Shown here: one piece after another, positions 1 to 7,742 of the stretch | Position numbering within the stretch: position 1 is the first letter of the stretch | Layout: each line of letters begins with the position of its first letter | NCBI GenBank assembly: GCA_937989585.1 | Contig: CALKRW010000036.1 | Span: 8,679 to 72,678, forward strand | Length of the DNA stretch: 64,000 bases | Reading direction: 5' to 3' | From: an uncultured Porphyromonadaceae bacterium | GTDB taxonomy: Bacteria; Bacteroidota; Bacteroidia; Bacteroidales; Muribaculaceae | Translations under genes and position numbers: made by a program | The notes under the pieces: generated by a model | What the model was told of the DNA's origin: nothing | The model's database searches: none | What the model saw: only the letters and a program-made list of their open reading frames with translations

Positions 1-224
1 ACATGTATTGTCGGCGACTCAACATCTACTCCGAACTCCTTGGCTTTTGCAAGAATTGTACGTGCCAGCCGGGGTTTAAGATCTTCGGGACAATAACGGA
101 AGTACGCTTCTGCGGCACGCACGTGTGCGGCATCGGGCATTGGATATTCACGGCGTTCGGGCAGACCGAAGTCGCTGTCTGGAAGTTCATACTTCTTTTC
201 GTCGTATGTAAGTCTGTCACTCAT
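1..224 (-). CDS. Partial hypothetical protein, N-terminal 74 residues
   Basis: The gene runs off the left edge of the window; only its first 74 codons are present, starting at an ATG whose complement lies at 222-224. The peptide begins MSDRLTYDEKKYELPDSDFG and continues with an LPERREYPMPDAAHVRAA-type stretch and a short helix, YFRYCPEDLKPRLARTIL. Similar short modules (LPD..FGLPE.R.YP..DA.HV..A) are, from memory, found in phage or mobile-element proteins of unknown role, but I cannot name the family. This frame is supported by good codon use and the upstream A/T-rich region. No function is assigned. Confidence 0.5.
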   Translation of the reverse strand, partial: MSDRLTYDEKKYELPDSDFGLPERREYPMPDAAHVRAAEAYFRYCPEDLKPRLARTILAKAKEFGVDVESPTIH

Positions 225-275
225 TGCTATTTTTTATTAGAGAGTCAGATAAAATTGGGGGTAATGTTGATTGGA

Positions 276-803
276 CTACAGTCGAAGACGGAAGCCGCAC
301 TGGAATAGGCCTTGCGCGCCGAAACCGAGTTCTCCGAACATTGTGAATGACCTGCTGAGTCCTACTTCTGCACCGAGGGGGGATATCTGACCTGCGAAAT
401 AGGTCTTGTTGTATGCGTCGTAACCGCGTGGCTGGAGGTGGGAGACAACAACTCCAACACCACCATGGGCATACAATGTCACGATGCGGTTGCGGTAATA
501 ATCATATTTTAGGTTAAGCATGAAAGCATGGTATGCAATGTGTGAACTTTTGGGTCCGGAAGTGCTTTGTGATGAGAATGTGTATGAGGGACCTAGGCGT
601 AGGGATTTTTTAATACGGAAATCAACGCCTGCGTTCAGGGCTCCCCACGCCGTGTTTAAATTGTTCCAGCCGTCATGGTTGTCGCAGGCATCCATCTGGG
701 TGTAGGCTCCGTAGGAAGCGTATATGGATGTTTCTGCCGAGGCTTTCTGCGCACCGAGGATTAATGCCGCGAGTGCAATCATGCAAAATAGATACTTTTT
801 CAT
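276..803 (-). CDS. Small outer-membrane beta-barrel protein
   Basis: A 175-residue secreted protein. It has a clear Sec signal peptide (MKKYLFCMIALAALILGAQ, cleavage near ASA-ET at about residue 23). The rest is rich in alternating aromatic/hydrophobic strands (LGPSYTFSS, LNLKYDYYRNR, VTLYAHGGVGVVV) and ends in the aromatic/basic strand CGFRLRL, typical of small outer-membrane barrels. The length suits an eight-strand barrel. Its partner is unknown. It is divergent from tamL across a 409-bp spacer and stands apart from the edge gene. The specific function cannot be read from sequence; an OmpA/OmpX-like or surface protein role is the general expectation. Confidence 0.65.
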   Translation of the reverse strand: MKKYLFCMIALAALILGAQKASAETSIYASYGAYTQMDACDNHDGWNNLNTAWGALNAGVDFRIKKSLRLGPSYTFSSQSTSGPKSSHIAYHAFMLNLKYDYYRNRIVTLYAHGGVGVVVSHLQPRGYDAYNKTYFAGQISPLGAEVGLSRSFTMFGELGFGAQGLFQCGFRLRL

Positions 804-1212
804 AATAGTAATGTTTTGAATTATGTGAAATTTTGTAAATTATCAGAATTTTAATTAAAACATATGAACAATATTAAAAGTTCGAATGAAATTTTGCATG
901 GCATGGCGAATAAGCCGAAGGAAATTAAATGGAGGCTTTTATCTATATTTAAATATGTATTATTCCCCATTTAGCATCAAAAAAAAGCGAGTTTGAGTTA
1001 AATAAAGTTAAATCCAAGAAAATTTTTCCTCAAAATTATGTTGTATAACATAAAAATACTAATTTTGCATCAGTTTTTCATGGTATTAGATTTAAGGTAT
1101 GAAGATTATTCGTCGTGACGACGGGTAATTTTTTTTATGTATTTATGTTTGAGAATTGTCCCAGATGACATATATTGATTCCATATTATTAATTATTTCG
1201 TAACTTTGTAGC
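804..1212. promoter_or_regulatory. Divergent intergenic region with tamL promoter candidates
   Basis: 409 bp, very AT-rich, without a plausible gene. Two matches to the Bacteroidales -7 element TAnnTTTG face tamL: TAATTTTG at 1060-1067 and TAACTTTG at 1201-1208. The second lies so close to the tamL start that its transcript would begin at about the GTG at 1213. I see no clean -33 TTTG at the expected spacing for either. The decamer TGAAATTTTG occurs twice (around 827 and 889). No promoter of good quality was found for the barrel gene on the minus strand. Confidence 0.45.
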
Positions 1213-3594
1213 GTGAACCGAATGTTATTCCGCATACAAACTTTGTGTGGGACGATGTTTTCTGTCGTCGTCATGATGTTGTGCGCATGTTCCTCAACCA
1301 GACATGTCCCGGACGGGGAGATGCTTTTGGACAAGGTGTCGATTGACGTAATAAATGATTCCACGGCAGACGAGCGCCTGACAGAACTTGACCTTGTAAA
1401 CTACCTGCGTCAGCAGCCCAATCACAAGGTACTCGGTTTTGCAAAACTTCAACTTGGGCTTTACTCTCTATCGGGTAAGGACTCCACGCGCTGGTATAAC
1501 CGATGGCTACGGCGTATGGGTCAGCCTCCTGTGATTTATGATTCTACGCTTACTCAGGCATCCGAGCGGCAGTTGCGCACGGCATTGATCAACCGTGGAT
1601 ACATGCATCCGCTGGTTTCGGCGGATACTATGGCGCACCGAGACAAAAAACGCATGGAAGTGAGGTATAATGTACGTCCGGGACGCCGCCATGTCATATC
1701 GTCCCTTGCGATGGAATGTGACGATCCTGCTATCGATTCTCTGCTTAGAACCGATTCGCTTGCAACGCTGATATCACCCGGCCAGCCATTCGACCGAAAC
1801 CGTCTGGATGCCGAGCGCGATCGAATTTCCAGACTGCTTCGCGATAATGGCTATTACGCTTTCACGAAAGAATATGTCACCTTTGTCGCGGACACGGCGG
1901 CCATGTCCGAGGAAGTCGGTCTCGTGATGACCGTCCGACCGCCGTATGTCCGCCAGAGTAGCGACGTTTCTCCTGATGTGGTCATTGACCGTCATACTCC
2001 TTATTCGGTACGTAATGTCATTTTTGTCACAGACTACAACTCGCGCATGGGTTCTGAAGACATCATCGCCAGGCAGCGTGACACGGTGTATTACAAGAAT
2101 ATAGAGGTGCTCTACGGTCCGGACAGGTATATACGTCCCTCTGTTCTTGAGGAAAATTGCAGCATAGTCCCCGGAAAGCCTTACAATGCCTCGGATGTTG
2201 ACCGTACATATCAGGCACTGTCCAGACTCGGGATACTGCGTTTTATAAATATAGAGATGACGCCTGTCGCCACTATTGACGGCAGAATCTGGCTCGACTG
2301 CTATATCCTTCTTTCCAGAAATAAGAAACAGTCTGTGTCAATCGAACTGGAGGGCACTAATTCCGAGGGCGATCTTGGATTCGGTGTGGGCCTTACCTAC
2401 CAGCACCGCAATCTCGGCAAAGGCTCCGAGATGCTGACTGCTAAATTCCGTACCGCCTATGAGTCGCTTTCCGGCAAACTTGACGGTCTTATAAATAACC
2501 GCTATACGGAGTTTGCCGGCGAGGTCGGCATAACCTTCCCTAAGTTCAAGGCGCCATTGCTCAGCCGATCGTTCAAGCAGCGCATCAACGCGACGACAGA
2601 GTTCGCTGTCTCCGCCAACTATCAGGAGAGGCCCGAATATACACGCGTAATTGCCGGAGCTGCATGGAAATACAAATGGAATGCTCAGGAGCGTGATTAC
2701 AATGTACGTCGTACTTTCGATCTTATTGATGTCAACTACGTCTATCTGCCTCACTCGACCATCGACTTCATAGACCAGATAGCCCCGACCAATCCGTTGT
2801 TGCGTTACTCCTATGAAGATCACTTCATAATGCGCATGGGATATACCTATTACCGGACCAACCGCCGTATTCCTACTGCAACGGTGTCGTCTTTCGCCAT
2901 TCAGCCCTCAGTAACGACATTCCGTGCTTCGGGAGAGATTGCCGGCAACCTGCTGTATGCGTTTTCATCGGCTCTGGGACAGCACAAGTCCGACGGGGCA
3001 TACAAAATCTTCGGCATACAGTACGCACAGTATGCGAAGGGCGAACTTGACTTCACGCATACTGTCAATTTCAACTCGCGCAATGCGCTGGCATTCCACA
3101 CCGGTTTCGGTATCGCCTATCCTTACGGCAACTCGCGCATGGTGCCGTTCGAGAAGCGTTTTTATGCCGGAGGTGCCAACTCGGTGCGCGGATGGAGTGC
3201 CCGCACCCTCGGACCAGGCCGTTACGACGCCAAGAATTCGGTGACCGACTTCATAAACCAGTGCGGCGATATCCGTTTCGACATCAATCTTGAATACAGG
3301 GCCAAACTTTTCTGGGTACTTGAAGGCGCGTTGTTTATCGATGCCGGCAACATATGGACAATAAAGAACTACGAGTCGCAGCCGGGTGGATTCTTCCGCT
3401 TCAGGAATTTCTATAAGGAGATTGCGGCGGCATATGGTGTGGGCCTACGCATGGACTTCACATATTTCCTGCTGCGTCTTGACCTGGGCTTCAAGGCCCA
3501 TAACCCGGCCATGAACCAGGAGGAATGGCCCATTGTTCATCCTAACTGGCATCGTGATGCCACGTTCCACTTCGCTGTCGGATATCCTTTCTGA
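1213..3594 (+). CDS. tamL: TamL-like lipoprotein, BamA/TamA (Omp85) family outer-membrane protein
   Basis: 793 residues. The N-terminus carries a lipoprotein signal ending in a lipobox (MMLCACSS, Cys about residue 26), followed by POTRA-like segments (about 40-370) and a C-terminal 16-strand Omp85 barrel (about 380-793). The barrel has the family's conserved region FYAGGANSVRGWSARTLGP (the VRGW loop tip) and a final strand ending in FHFAVGYPF with a terminal Phe. Lipidated TamA-like proteins are the Bacteroidota form called TamL; they act with TamB in outer-membrane biogenesis. TamB is not in this window. The GTG at 1213 gives the longest frame; an ATG at 1222 keeps the same signal peptide and fits better with a promoter at 1201-1208. 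It is followed closely by the HAD gene. Confidence 0.85.
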   Translation: MNRMLFRIQTLCGTMFSVVVMMLCACSSTRHVPDGEMLLDKVSIDVINDSTADERLTELDLVNYLRQQPNHKVLGFAKLQLGLYSLSGKDSTRWYNRWLRRMGQPPVIYDSTLTQASERQLRTALINRGYMHPLVSADTMAHRDKKRMEVRYNVRPGRRHVISSLAMECDDPAIDSLLRTDSLATLISPGQPFDRNRLDAERDRISRLLRDNGYYAFTKEYVTFVADTAAMSEEVGLVMTVRPPYVRQSSDVSPDVVIDRHTPYSVRNVIFVTDYNSRMGSEDIIARQRDTVYYKNIEVLYGPDRYIRPSVLEENCSIVPGKPYNASDVDRTYQALSRLGILRFINIEMTPVATIDGRIWLDCYILLSRNKKQSVSIELEGTNSEGDLGFGVGLTYQHRNLGKGSEMLTAKFRTAYESLSGKLDGLINNRYTEFAGEVGITFPKFKAPLLSRSFKQRINATTEFAVSANYQERPEYTRVIAGAAWKYKWNAQERDYNVRRTFDLIDVNYVYLPHSTIDFIDQIAPTNPLLRYSYEDHFIMRMGYTYYRTNRRIPTATVSSFAIQPSVTTFRASGEIAGNLLYAFSSALGQHKSDGAYKIFGIQYAQYAKGELDFTHTVNFNSRNALAFHTGFGIAYPYGNSRMVPFEKRFYAGGANSVRGWSARTLGPGRYDAKNSVTDFINQCGDIRFDINLEYRAKLFWVLEGALFIDAGNIWTIKNYESQPGGFFRFRNFYKEIAAAYGVGLRMDFTYFLLRLDLGFKAHNPAMNQEEWPIVHPNWHRDATFHFAVGYPF

Positions 3595-3627
3595 CAGGAT
3601 TGTTTGTTTACTAATATACGTTCGGTT

Positions 3628-4275
3628 ATGAAATCGCTTGTAATATTCGATCTTGACGGCACACTGCTCAACACTATAGCGGATCTTGCCGCGGCCACCA
3701 ACCATGCTCTCAACGCAATGGGTTATCCGGTCCACTCGACTTCGGCCTACACGGCCATGGTGGGCAATGGCGTCACCAAACTGCTGGAGCGTGCGCTCCC
3801 TGTCGATGCACGCACAAATCGTATTATAGAGGCAATGCGCATACATTTCCGTGACTACTACGACAGTCATTGCGCTGACGAGACTACTATCTATCCGGGC
3901 ATCTGCGAACTGCTTGGCGAACTGACCGGCCGTGGATTGCATTGTGCGGTTACGTCCAACAAGTATCAGGCGGCGGTTAGTACACTGATCACGCATTTCT
4001 TCCCTGATGTGCCATGGGTCGCGGTGTTGGGCCATAAGGATGGATTCCCGGTCAAACCGGATCCTTCGATAGTATTCGAGGCTCTCTCGATGTGTCCAAC
4101 TCCAAAATCTGAAGTACTTTATGTCGGCGACTCGGGGGTTGATATGGAAACAGCCCGACGCGCCTGTGTCGATTCTGCCGGCGTCACATGGGGCTTCCGC
4201 CCTCGCCAGGAACTTGTGGAATATCACGCAACACATATCGTATCAAACCCCGACGATATCTTATCTCTCCTTTAA
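3628..4275 (+). CDS. gph: HAD-superfamily phosphatase, phosphoglycolate phosphatase-like
   Basis: 215 residues from the ATG at 3628; an upstream in-frame start exists at 3604 but the DxD motif should lie near the N-terminus. HAD motif I is FDLDGTLLNT (nucleophile Asp), motif II is the Ser/Thr in VTSNKYQ, the motif III Lys is in GFPVKPDPS, and motif IV is VGDSGVDMETA. A helical cap domain sits between motifs I and II, typical of subclass IA phosphoglycolate phosphatases. Predicted reaction: hydrolysis of 2-phosphoglycolate or a similar small phosphate ester in the cytoplasm. It begins 34 bp after tamL and is probably cotranscribed. Substrate assignment within this broad family is uncertain. 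Confidence 0.8.
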   Translation: MKSLVIFDLDGTLLNTIADLAAATNHALNAMGYPVHSTSAYTAMVGNGVTKLLERALPVDARTNRIIEAMRIHFRDYYDSHCADETTIYPGICELLGELTGRGLHCAVTSNKYQAAVSTLITHFFPDVPWVAVLGHKDGFPVKPDPSIVFEALSMCPTPKSEVLYVGDSGVDMETARRACVDSAGVTWGFRPRQELVEYHATHIVSNPDDILSLL

Positions 4276-4312
4276 TAGCATTTTACCATCGGCAGTTGAG
4301 CCGTTAAATAAA

Positions 4313-4347
4313 GACCGAGGAGCGGCCAAGCCGGACGCTCCTCGGTC
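4313..4347 (-). terminator. Intrinsic terminator between gph and rpiB
   Basis: A perfect 12-bp inverted repeat, GACCGAGGAGCG / CGCTCCTCGGTC, with an 11-nt loop. Read on the minus strand it is followed by TTTATTTAA, so it best serves rpiB. It may also stop transcription from gph in the converging direction. Confidence 0.8.
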
Positions 4348-4367
4348 TCATGGCTGTATTCCCCTCC

Positions 4368-4835
4368 TTACTCGCATTTGCATGATGATACAGGAATTTT
4401 TGATACACGGCGGCCGTGGCGTCCTCCTTCGAAATCGGTTGCGAAGAATACGTCCACACACTCCATGGCCAAAGCCGGCTCGATATAATTGCGCGGCATC
4501 ACGAGAACATTCGCATCATTATGGGCACGGGCATAGTGTGCCAGTTCGGGCGCCCAGCAGAGAGCGGCGCGCACACCCTGATGCTTGTTGAGAGTCATGG
4601 CGATGCCGTTGCCGGTAGAGCAGATGGCTATTGCCGGATAGACCTCGCCGGATTCAACAGCAAGAGCGCATGGATGGGCATAGTCTGGGTAATCGCACGA
4701 GTCAGATGAAAATGTACCGAAATCCTTATACGGAATGTCATTGCTCTCCAGGTACCCCCTGACAATCTCCTTTAGCGGAAAACCTGCATGGTCGCAGCAC
4801 AGTCCCACAGGGACATCTTTCTTAAGAATACTCAT
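4368..4835 (-). CDS. rpiB: Ribose-5-phosphate isomerase B
   Basis: 155 residues, the usual length for RpiB/LacAB sugar-phosphate isomerases. Visible family motifs are the N-terminal CDHAGFPLKE, the DYPDYAHPCA segment, the active-site CSTGNGIAM loop (Cys general base region) and RAALCW...ARAHNDANVL. It interconverts ribulose-5-phosphate and ribose-5-phosphate in the non-oxidative pentose phosphate pathway. It is transcribed convergently with gph and ends at a strong hairpin. Confidence 0.92.
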   Translation of the reverse strand: MSILKKDVPVGLCCDHAGFPLKEIVRGYLESNDIPYKDFGTFSSDSCDYPDYAHPCALAVESGEVYPAIAICSTGNGIAMTLNKHQGVRAALCWAPELAHYARAHNDANVLVMPRNYIEPALAMECVDVFFATDFEGGRHGRRVSKIPVSSCKCE

Positions 4836-5028
4836 AAAATCGTAAAAGTTATATGTCGGTTAAGTAATAAATTCAAGTCAGACTCATTGCTGTTCAGGCT
4901 TTTGTCCGGCAATTAAAATATCTGTTTCGTGGCCTTGCACGGACATTAACGTTAAAAGCGTATCACAAAAATAATCAAAAAAAACAAAAAAAGTTCACCT
5001 GGAGCACGAATAATTCCAAAAAATACAT

Positions 5029-5036
5029 TAACTTTG
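5029..5036 (+). promoter_or_regulatory. Promoter -7 element for tRNA-Leu
   Basis: TAACTTTG matches the Bacteroidales -7 consensus TAnnTTTG. It lies 35 bp upstream of the tRNA 5' end. No convincing -33 element is visible. Confidence 0.55.
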
Positions 5037-5070
5037 CACCTGTAATTCCGACACACGGAATAACACCTAT

Positions 5071-5151
5071 GCCCAGGTGGCGGAATGGTAGACGCGCTCG
5101 TTTCAGGTGCGAGTGCTGCGAGGCGTGCAGGTTCGAGTCCTGTTCTGGGCA
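5071..5151 (+). tRNA. tRNA-Leu(CAG)
   Basis: An 81-nt class II tRNA with a long variable arm. The acceptor GCCCAGG pairs with TCTGGGC (one G-T), with discriminator A at 5151. The anticodon stem CTCGT/GCGAG holds the loop TTCAGGT with anticodon CAG at 5104-5106. The T arm is GCAGG-TTCGAGT-CCTGT. CCA is not encoded. Leucine tRNAs are common integration targets, and a foreign module starts immediately downstream. However, I found no second copy of the tRNA 3' end in the window. Confidence 0.95.
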
Positions 5152-5157
5152 CAGATA

Positions 5158-5209
5158 AACCCCGTAACTGTCTGAAAATCAGCAGTCGCGGGGTTCCTCT
5201 TTTGTTTTT
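5158..5209 (+). terminator. Intrinsic terminator downstream of tRNA-Leu
   Basis: AACCCCG (5158-5164) pairs with CGGGGTT (5189-5195) and is followed by a T-rich run, CCTCTTTTGTTTTTG. Its loop contains the first copy of the GTCTGAA repeat. Confidence 0.75.
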
Positions 5210-5291
5210 GTCTGAAAATTGTCTGAAATCACAAGTTCATCAGCCAAAAATTCAGACAATTTTTTTGTCTGAACACCGATTTTTGTCTGAA
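5170..5291 (+). repeat. Cluster of GTCTGAA repeats, possible integration arm sites
   Basis: The heptamer GTCTGAA occurs five times in direct orientation (5170, 5210, 5221, 5267, 5285) and once inverted (TTCAGAC, 5251-5257), within 122 bp. A 13-bp perfect inverted repeat, AAAATTGTCTGAA (5215-5227) and TTCAGACAATTTT (5251-5263), is followed by a T run and could act as a second terminator. Clustered short repeats next to a tRNA resemble the arm-type sites of tyrosine recombinases, but that is inference. The remaining 5292-5482 is AT-rich with no gene; TTTAACATCCGTTAAAATG at about 5320-5338 contains further short inverted repeats. Confidence 0.5.
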
Positions 5292-5482
5292 ACAGCTCTC
5301 CCCAAATGTTAAATATTGAGGCTCTAAAAATTTAACATCCGTTAAAATGTTAACGACAATGTTTCATTGAAGAACCCAATTTATCCAAGCTACCCCTACT
5401 ATTTTTCCCTACTCCTATCTGAAAGGTTTCATAGGCGAACTTGCAAAGCTAAAAAAGTGTTTCTTTTCTATACACTCAGCCT

Positions 5483-6259
5483 ATGACACCGAAGACACTC
5501 TCATATTACGAAGGTGACATCTGTGCGAGAACGGCGTTTATTGAACCCTTCTGCACGGACTGGGATGCTGTGTCTCTATCCTCGCTCTCCACTCTCAAAG
5601 ATTATCTTCTGAACCATTATCGAGACTTCAAGGAGATAATTATGAATCTTATCCACGACGGCGTTTTCAGTCATCGGCTTCTCAAGAATATTTACTTCTC
5701 ACTGAAGAAATATTCCAGATGGTTCTTTGATTGGCAAGCTGTCATCGAGAAGCAATTTGAATCTGATGATGAGAATGTCCGGAGAAAAGCCAATGTGGCC
5801 ACGGATCTCGTTTCTGTCATCGAGATTCTTTGGACACCCATCTTCAAAGATTTTGAATTCCTTTGCAATGCCCATTTGAATGGAGAATATCTAACGGCTT
5901 CCGAGCGTACTGCAATTCATAAAATGACAAAGGAGGAAGAACTGAGGCGTACAGAGACAAAAAAGCTTCTGAGTTCCATAGATGCGAACTCTGAGAACGA
6001 CAGGATGAGAAAGTTCGACATTATGTATGATGTGCTATCCGGTTTAGGCGGCAAGGACGCAGCGAAATATTTGGAGGCCGCATACAGACTGGGCTGGTTG
6101 GTTGACAAGCCGGCACACAATCTGCTACAGAAATATTGGGGAGTAACAGGCAATGCGCCGGCCATCAGCAATGCGTTCAGCGTGAAAAAGAAATCTGTCG
6201 GTGATGAAAAAATCATAAGCGCAGCGATGCATGAATTAGAGTATAAGCTCAAGGGATAA
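5483..6259 (+). CDS. Hypothetical protein, first gene of the conjugative module
   Basis: 258 residues, soluble, mostly alpha-helical, with a charged central segment (TKEEELRRTETKKLL). There is no signal peptide, membrane segment or catalytic motif that I recognise. The C-terminal half (about residues 165-235: MYDVLSGLGGKDAAKYLEAA, then a Trp/Tyr-rich stretch) looks like a compact helical domain. It is a single-gene unit: a strong intrinsic terminator follows at 6289-6335, so it is transcribed separately from the next genes. Position next to the presumed element end would suit a regulatory or recombination accessory role, but nothing in the sequence proves this. Confidence 0.6.
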   Translation: MTPKTLSYYEGDICARTAFIEPFCTDWDAVSLSSLSTLKDYLLNHYRDFKEIIMNLIHDGVFSHRLLKNIYFSLKKYSRWFFDWQAVIEKQFESDDENVRRKANVATDLVSVIEILWTPIFKDFEFLCNAHLNGEYLTASERTAIHKMTKEEELRRTETKKLLSSIDANSENDRMRKFDIMYDVLSGLGGKDAAKYLEAAYRLGWLVDKPAHNLLQKYWGVTGNAPAISNAFSVKKKSVGDEKIISAAMHELEYKLKG

Positions 6260-6288
6260 AACGAGTTATCTTGAAAATGAATTTTAGT

Positions 6289-6335
6289 GAAAGTAAAACT
6301 TAGGTCAGTTCACCAGGTTTTACTTTCTTTTTCTT
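6289..6335 (+). terminator. Intrinsic terminator
   Basis: A perfect 11-bp stem, GAAAGTAAAAC (6289-6299) with GTTTTACTTTC (6317-6327), is followed by TTTTTCTTT. It isolates the upstream 258-aa gene from the next operon. Confidence 0.85.
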
Positions 6336-6338
6336 TAT

Positions 6339-6388
6339 GGGGGTATGTCTCCCCCTAATTTTGCGGCAGAAATATAAATATTTGCCGC
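6339..6388 (+). promoter_or_regulatory. Promoter with two overlapping inverted repeats (likely operator)
   Basis: GGGGG-TATGTCT-CCCCC (6339-6355) directly precedes a consensus -7 element, TAATTTTG (6356-6363). The last base of that element starts a second hairpin: GCGGC (6363-6367) with GCCGC (6384-6388), enclosing AAATAT/ATATTT. The second hairpin covers the presumed transcription start and ends two bases before the ATG at 6391. This is the layout expected of an autoregulated promoter, plausibly bound by the HTH protein that follows. Confidence 0.5.
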
Positions 6389-6390
6389 AT

Positions 6391-6768
6391 ATGAAAAAGG
6401 ATTTATACAGACGCATTGTCGAGGATCTCCGCATGAATACGGAGAATGCCTGGGAGACTATCAATACCCAGCCATGCGATGATATGCCTCCGGTGCTGAT
6501 TCCTATTTCGTTGAAAACGCTCAACGAAATCATTGACCGTGCAGTCATCAGGACACTTGATGAAGTGGCCGTCATTGTCGACAAGATGAGCGAGATTCCT
6601 TCGCTATCCAGAGCCTCTGCGGCCAAGTTGCTTAAGAAGACACCCAAGACCCTGCGCGAATGGGAAGAAAGAGGGACACTCATCCCTGTATATATCGAGG
6701 GAAGCCCCTATTACCGGATGAGCGATATTCAGCAACTAAGTATAAAGAAAGGAGGGCGAAATGTGTGA
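6391..6768 (+). CDS. Small helix-turn-helix DNA-binding protein
   Basis: 125 residues from the ATG at 6391, chosen because the longer frame would start inside the promoter. The C-terminal half (about residues 70-120) reads LSRASAAKLLKKTPKTLREW followed by EERGTLIPVYIEGSPYYRMSDI. This is the layout of a MerR/HTH_17-type winged helix: recognition helix, then an R-x-G-x-L wing and a final Y-x-x-x-D-I helix. Such proteins are common excisionases or local regulators in Bacteroidales mobile elements. It overlaps the next gene by 8 bp. Autoregulation through the inverted repeats just upstream is likely but inferred. Confidence 0.7.
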   Translation: MKKDLYRRIVEDLRMNTENAWETINTQPCDDMPPVLIPISLKTLNEIIDRAVIRTLDEVAVIVDKMSEIPSLSRASAAKLLKKTPKTLREWEERGTLIPVYIEGSPYYRMSDIQQLSIKKGGRNV

Positions 6769-7519
6769 TTCCAACAGACATAACAGTCTCCTTGTTCTAA
6801 AGTGTGGGGAGCCTAAATTCCTACATGGAAAAGGATGCCTTGTAAAAGAAAGCAATACATATCGTCAATGTGCTTTCCCCGAACAAAATATCGGGGAACA
6901 TGAACAACATCCCACTACAGCGATTGCCCCAGCAGACGTCAACCATGGTATGCAAACGTCTTGCGCACTTAAGCCGTCGGCTATCTCCGCAATTAGTGGC
7001 ACTGACTCCAGCAACGGACACGTCTCTATGGCCTTCATGGAGAAATACCTGCGGATGCCAATGTCTCTTTATGCTATAGGAGACGCACTGACGACACTTC
7101 CCTCCCCACGAAAAAGGTTGTTCAACCTTATTCTGTCCGTTACCGGGTTAAAGCCTAATACTGTAAAGATGATTCTTTGTTCGACAGATTCCGGCTATAC
7201 ACCAAGCGACGAGGTTAAACGATTTATTTCAAAAGCTTTAGGAAAGAGTGCCGAAATGCTATTCCCTGAGGATAGGAGGCGGGCCGGTTCGCTTGTCGAC
7301 ATATACAAAAGACTTTCCTCCAAGAAACTGGAATTACATTTATTCCTAAGCTTGCTATCCAAGCCTGCAAGGGCTTCGCCTAAGACCGTTAGACGATGGC
7401 TTGTCGAACGGAGAGTTCCTGATACTGAAATCCGTGAGGATATTTCCAAGATCATAGGCGTGTCGATTTTACAACTTTTCCCTCCTGAGGGAAGCCAAAA
7501 CAAAATCGACGATGAATAA
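6761..7519 (+). CDS. Hypothetical protein with two tandem HTH-like repeats
   Basis: 252 residues, unrecognised as a family. The N-terminal third is low in structure. The remainder contains two similar units: residues about 112-168 (LFNLILSVTGLKPNTVKMIL ... SKALGKSAEMLFPE) and about 189-245 (LELHLFLSLLSKPARASPKT ... DISKIIGVSILQLFPPE). Each has a helix-turn-helix-like core followed by a helix ending in (M/Q)LFP. This pattern resembles a duplicated XRE-like repressor fold in which a lambda-like repressor domain ends in LFP. A DNA-binding role within the module is inferred. It overlaps both neighbours by 8 bp, so all three are translationally coupled. Confidence 0.6.
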   Translation: MCDSNRHNSLLVLKCGEPKFLHGKGCLVKESNTYRQCAFPEQNIGEHEQHPTTAIAPADVNHGMQTSCALKPSAISAISGTDSSNGHVSMAFMEKYLRMPMSLYAIGDALTTLPSPRKRLFNLILSVTGLKPNTVKMILCSTDSGYTPSDEVKRFISKALGKSAEMLFPEDRRRAGSLVDIYKRLSSKKLELHLFLSLLSKPARASPKTVRRWLVERRVPDTEIREDISKIIGVSILQLFPPEGSQNKIDDE

Positions 7520-7742
7520 TTTCAACATCACGCTCCGGCCCAACAAACTCTATACAGTTGAAGAGCTTCTCGACATCCTCTCAACAAGTCAGGAACAACT
7601 GCTCGTACTCGTAACCCGCCACCACCTAAAATTTCTCGGTCAAGACAGCAATATGGTCTTCCGGGGAGAGACTATCAACGAATTCATAAACAAAAACGCA
7701 TGTATACATCCGGCTGGATACCCTTCTACAGGGATGAACTGA
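7512..7742 (+). CDS. Small HTH/excisionase-like protein
   Basis: 76 residues. The sequence LYTVEELLDILSTSQEQLLV followed by VTRHHLKFLGQ and MVFRGETINEFI matches the general plan of excisionase-type HTH_17 proteins (helix, turn, helix, wing, final helix). It overlaps the end of the previous gene by 8 bp and overlaps the start of the next by 43 bp, so it is part of a tightly packed operon. The last 14 residues lie in the overlap. No partner or site can be named. Confidence 0.5.
   Translation: MNNFNITLRPNKLYTVEELLDILSTSQEQLLVLVTRHHLKFLGQDSNMVFRGETINEFINKNACIHPAGYPSTGMN

Noticed and set aside
3445..4236. Open frame of 263 aa on the minus strand
   Set aside because: It overlaps the end of tamL and most of the HAD phosphatase gene, both well supported; the translated sequence shows no family motif.
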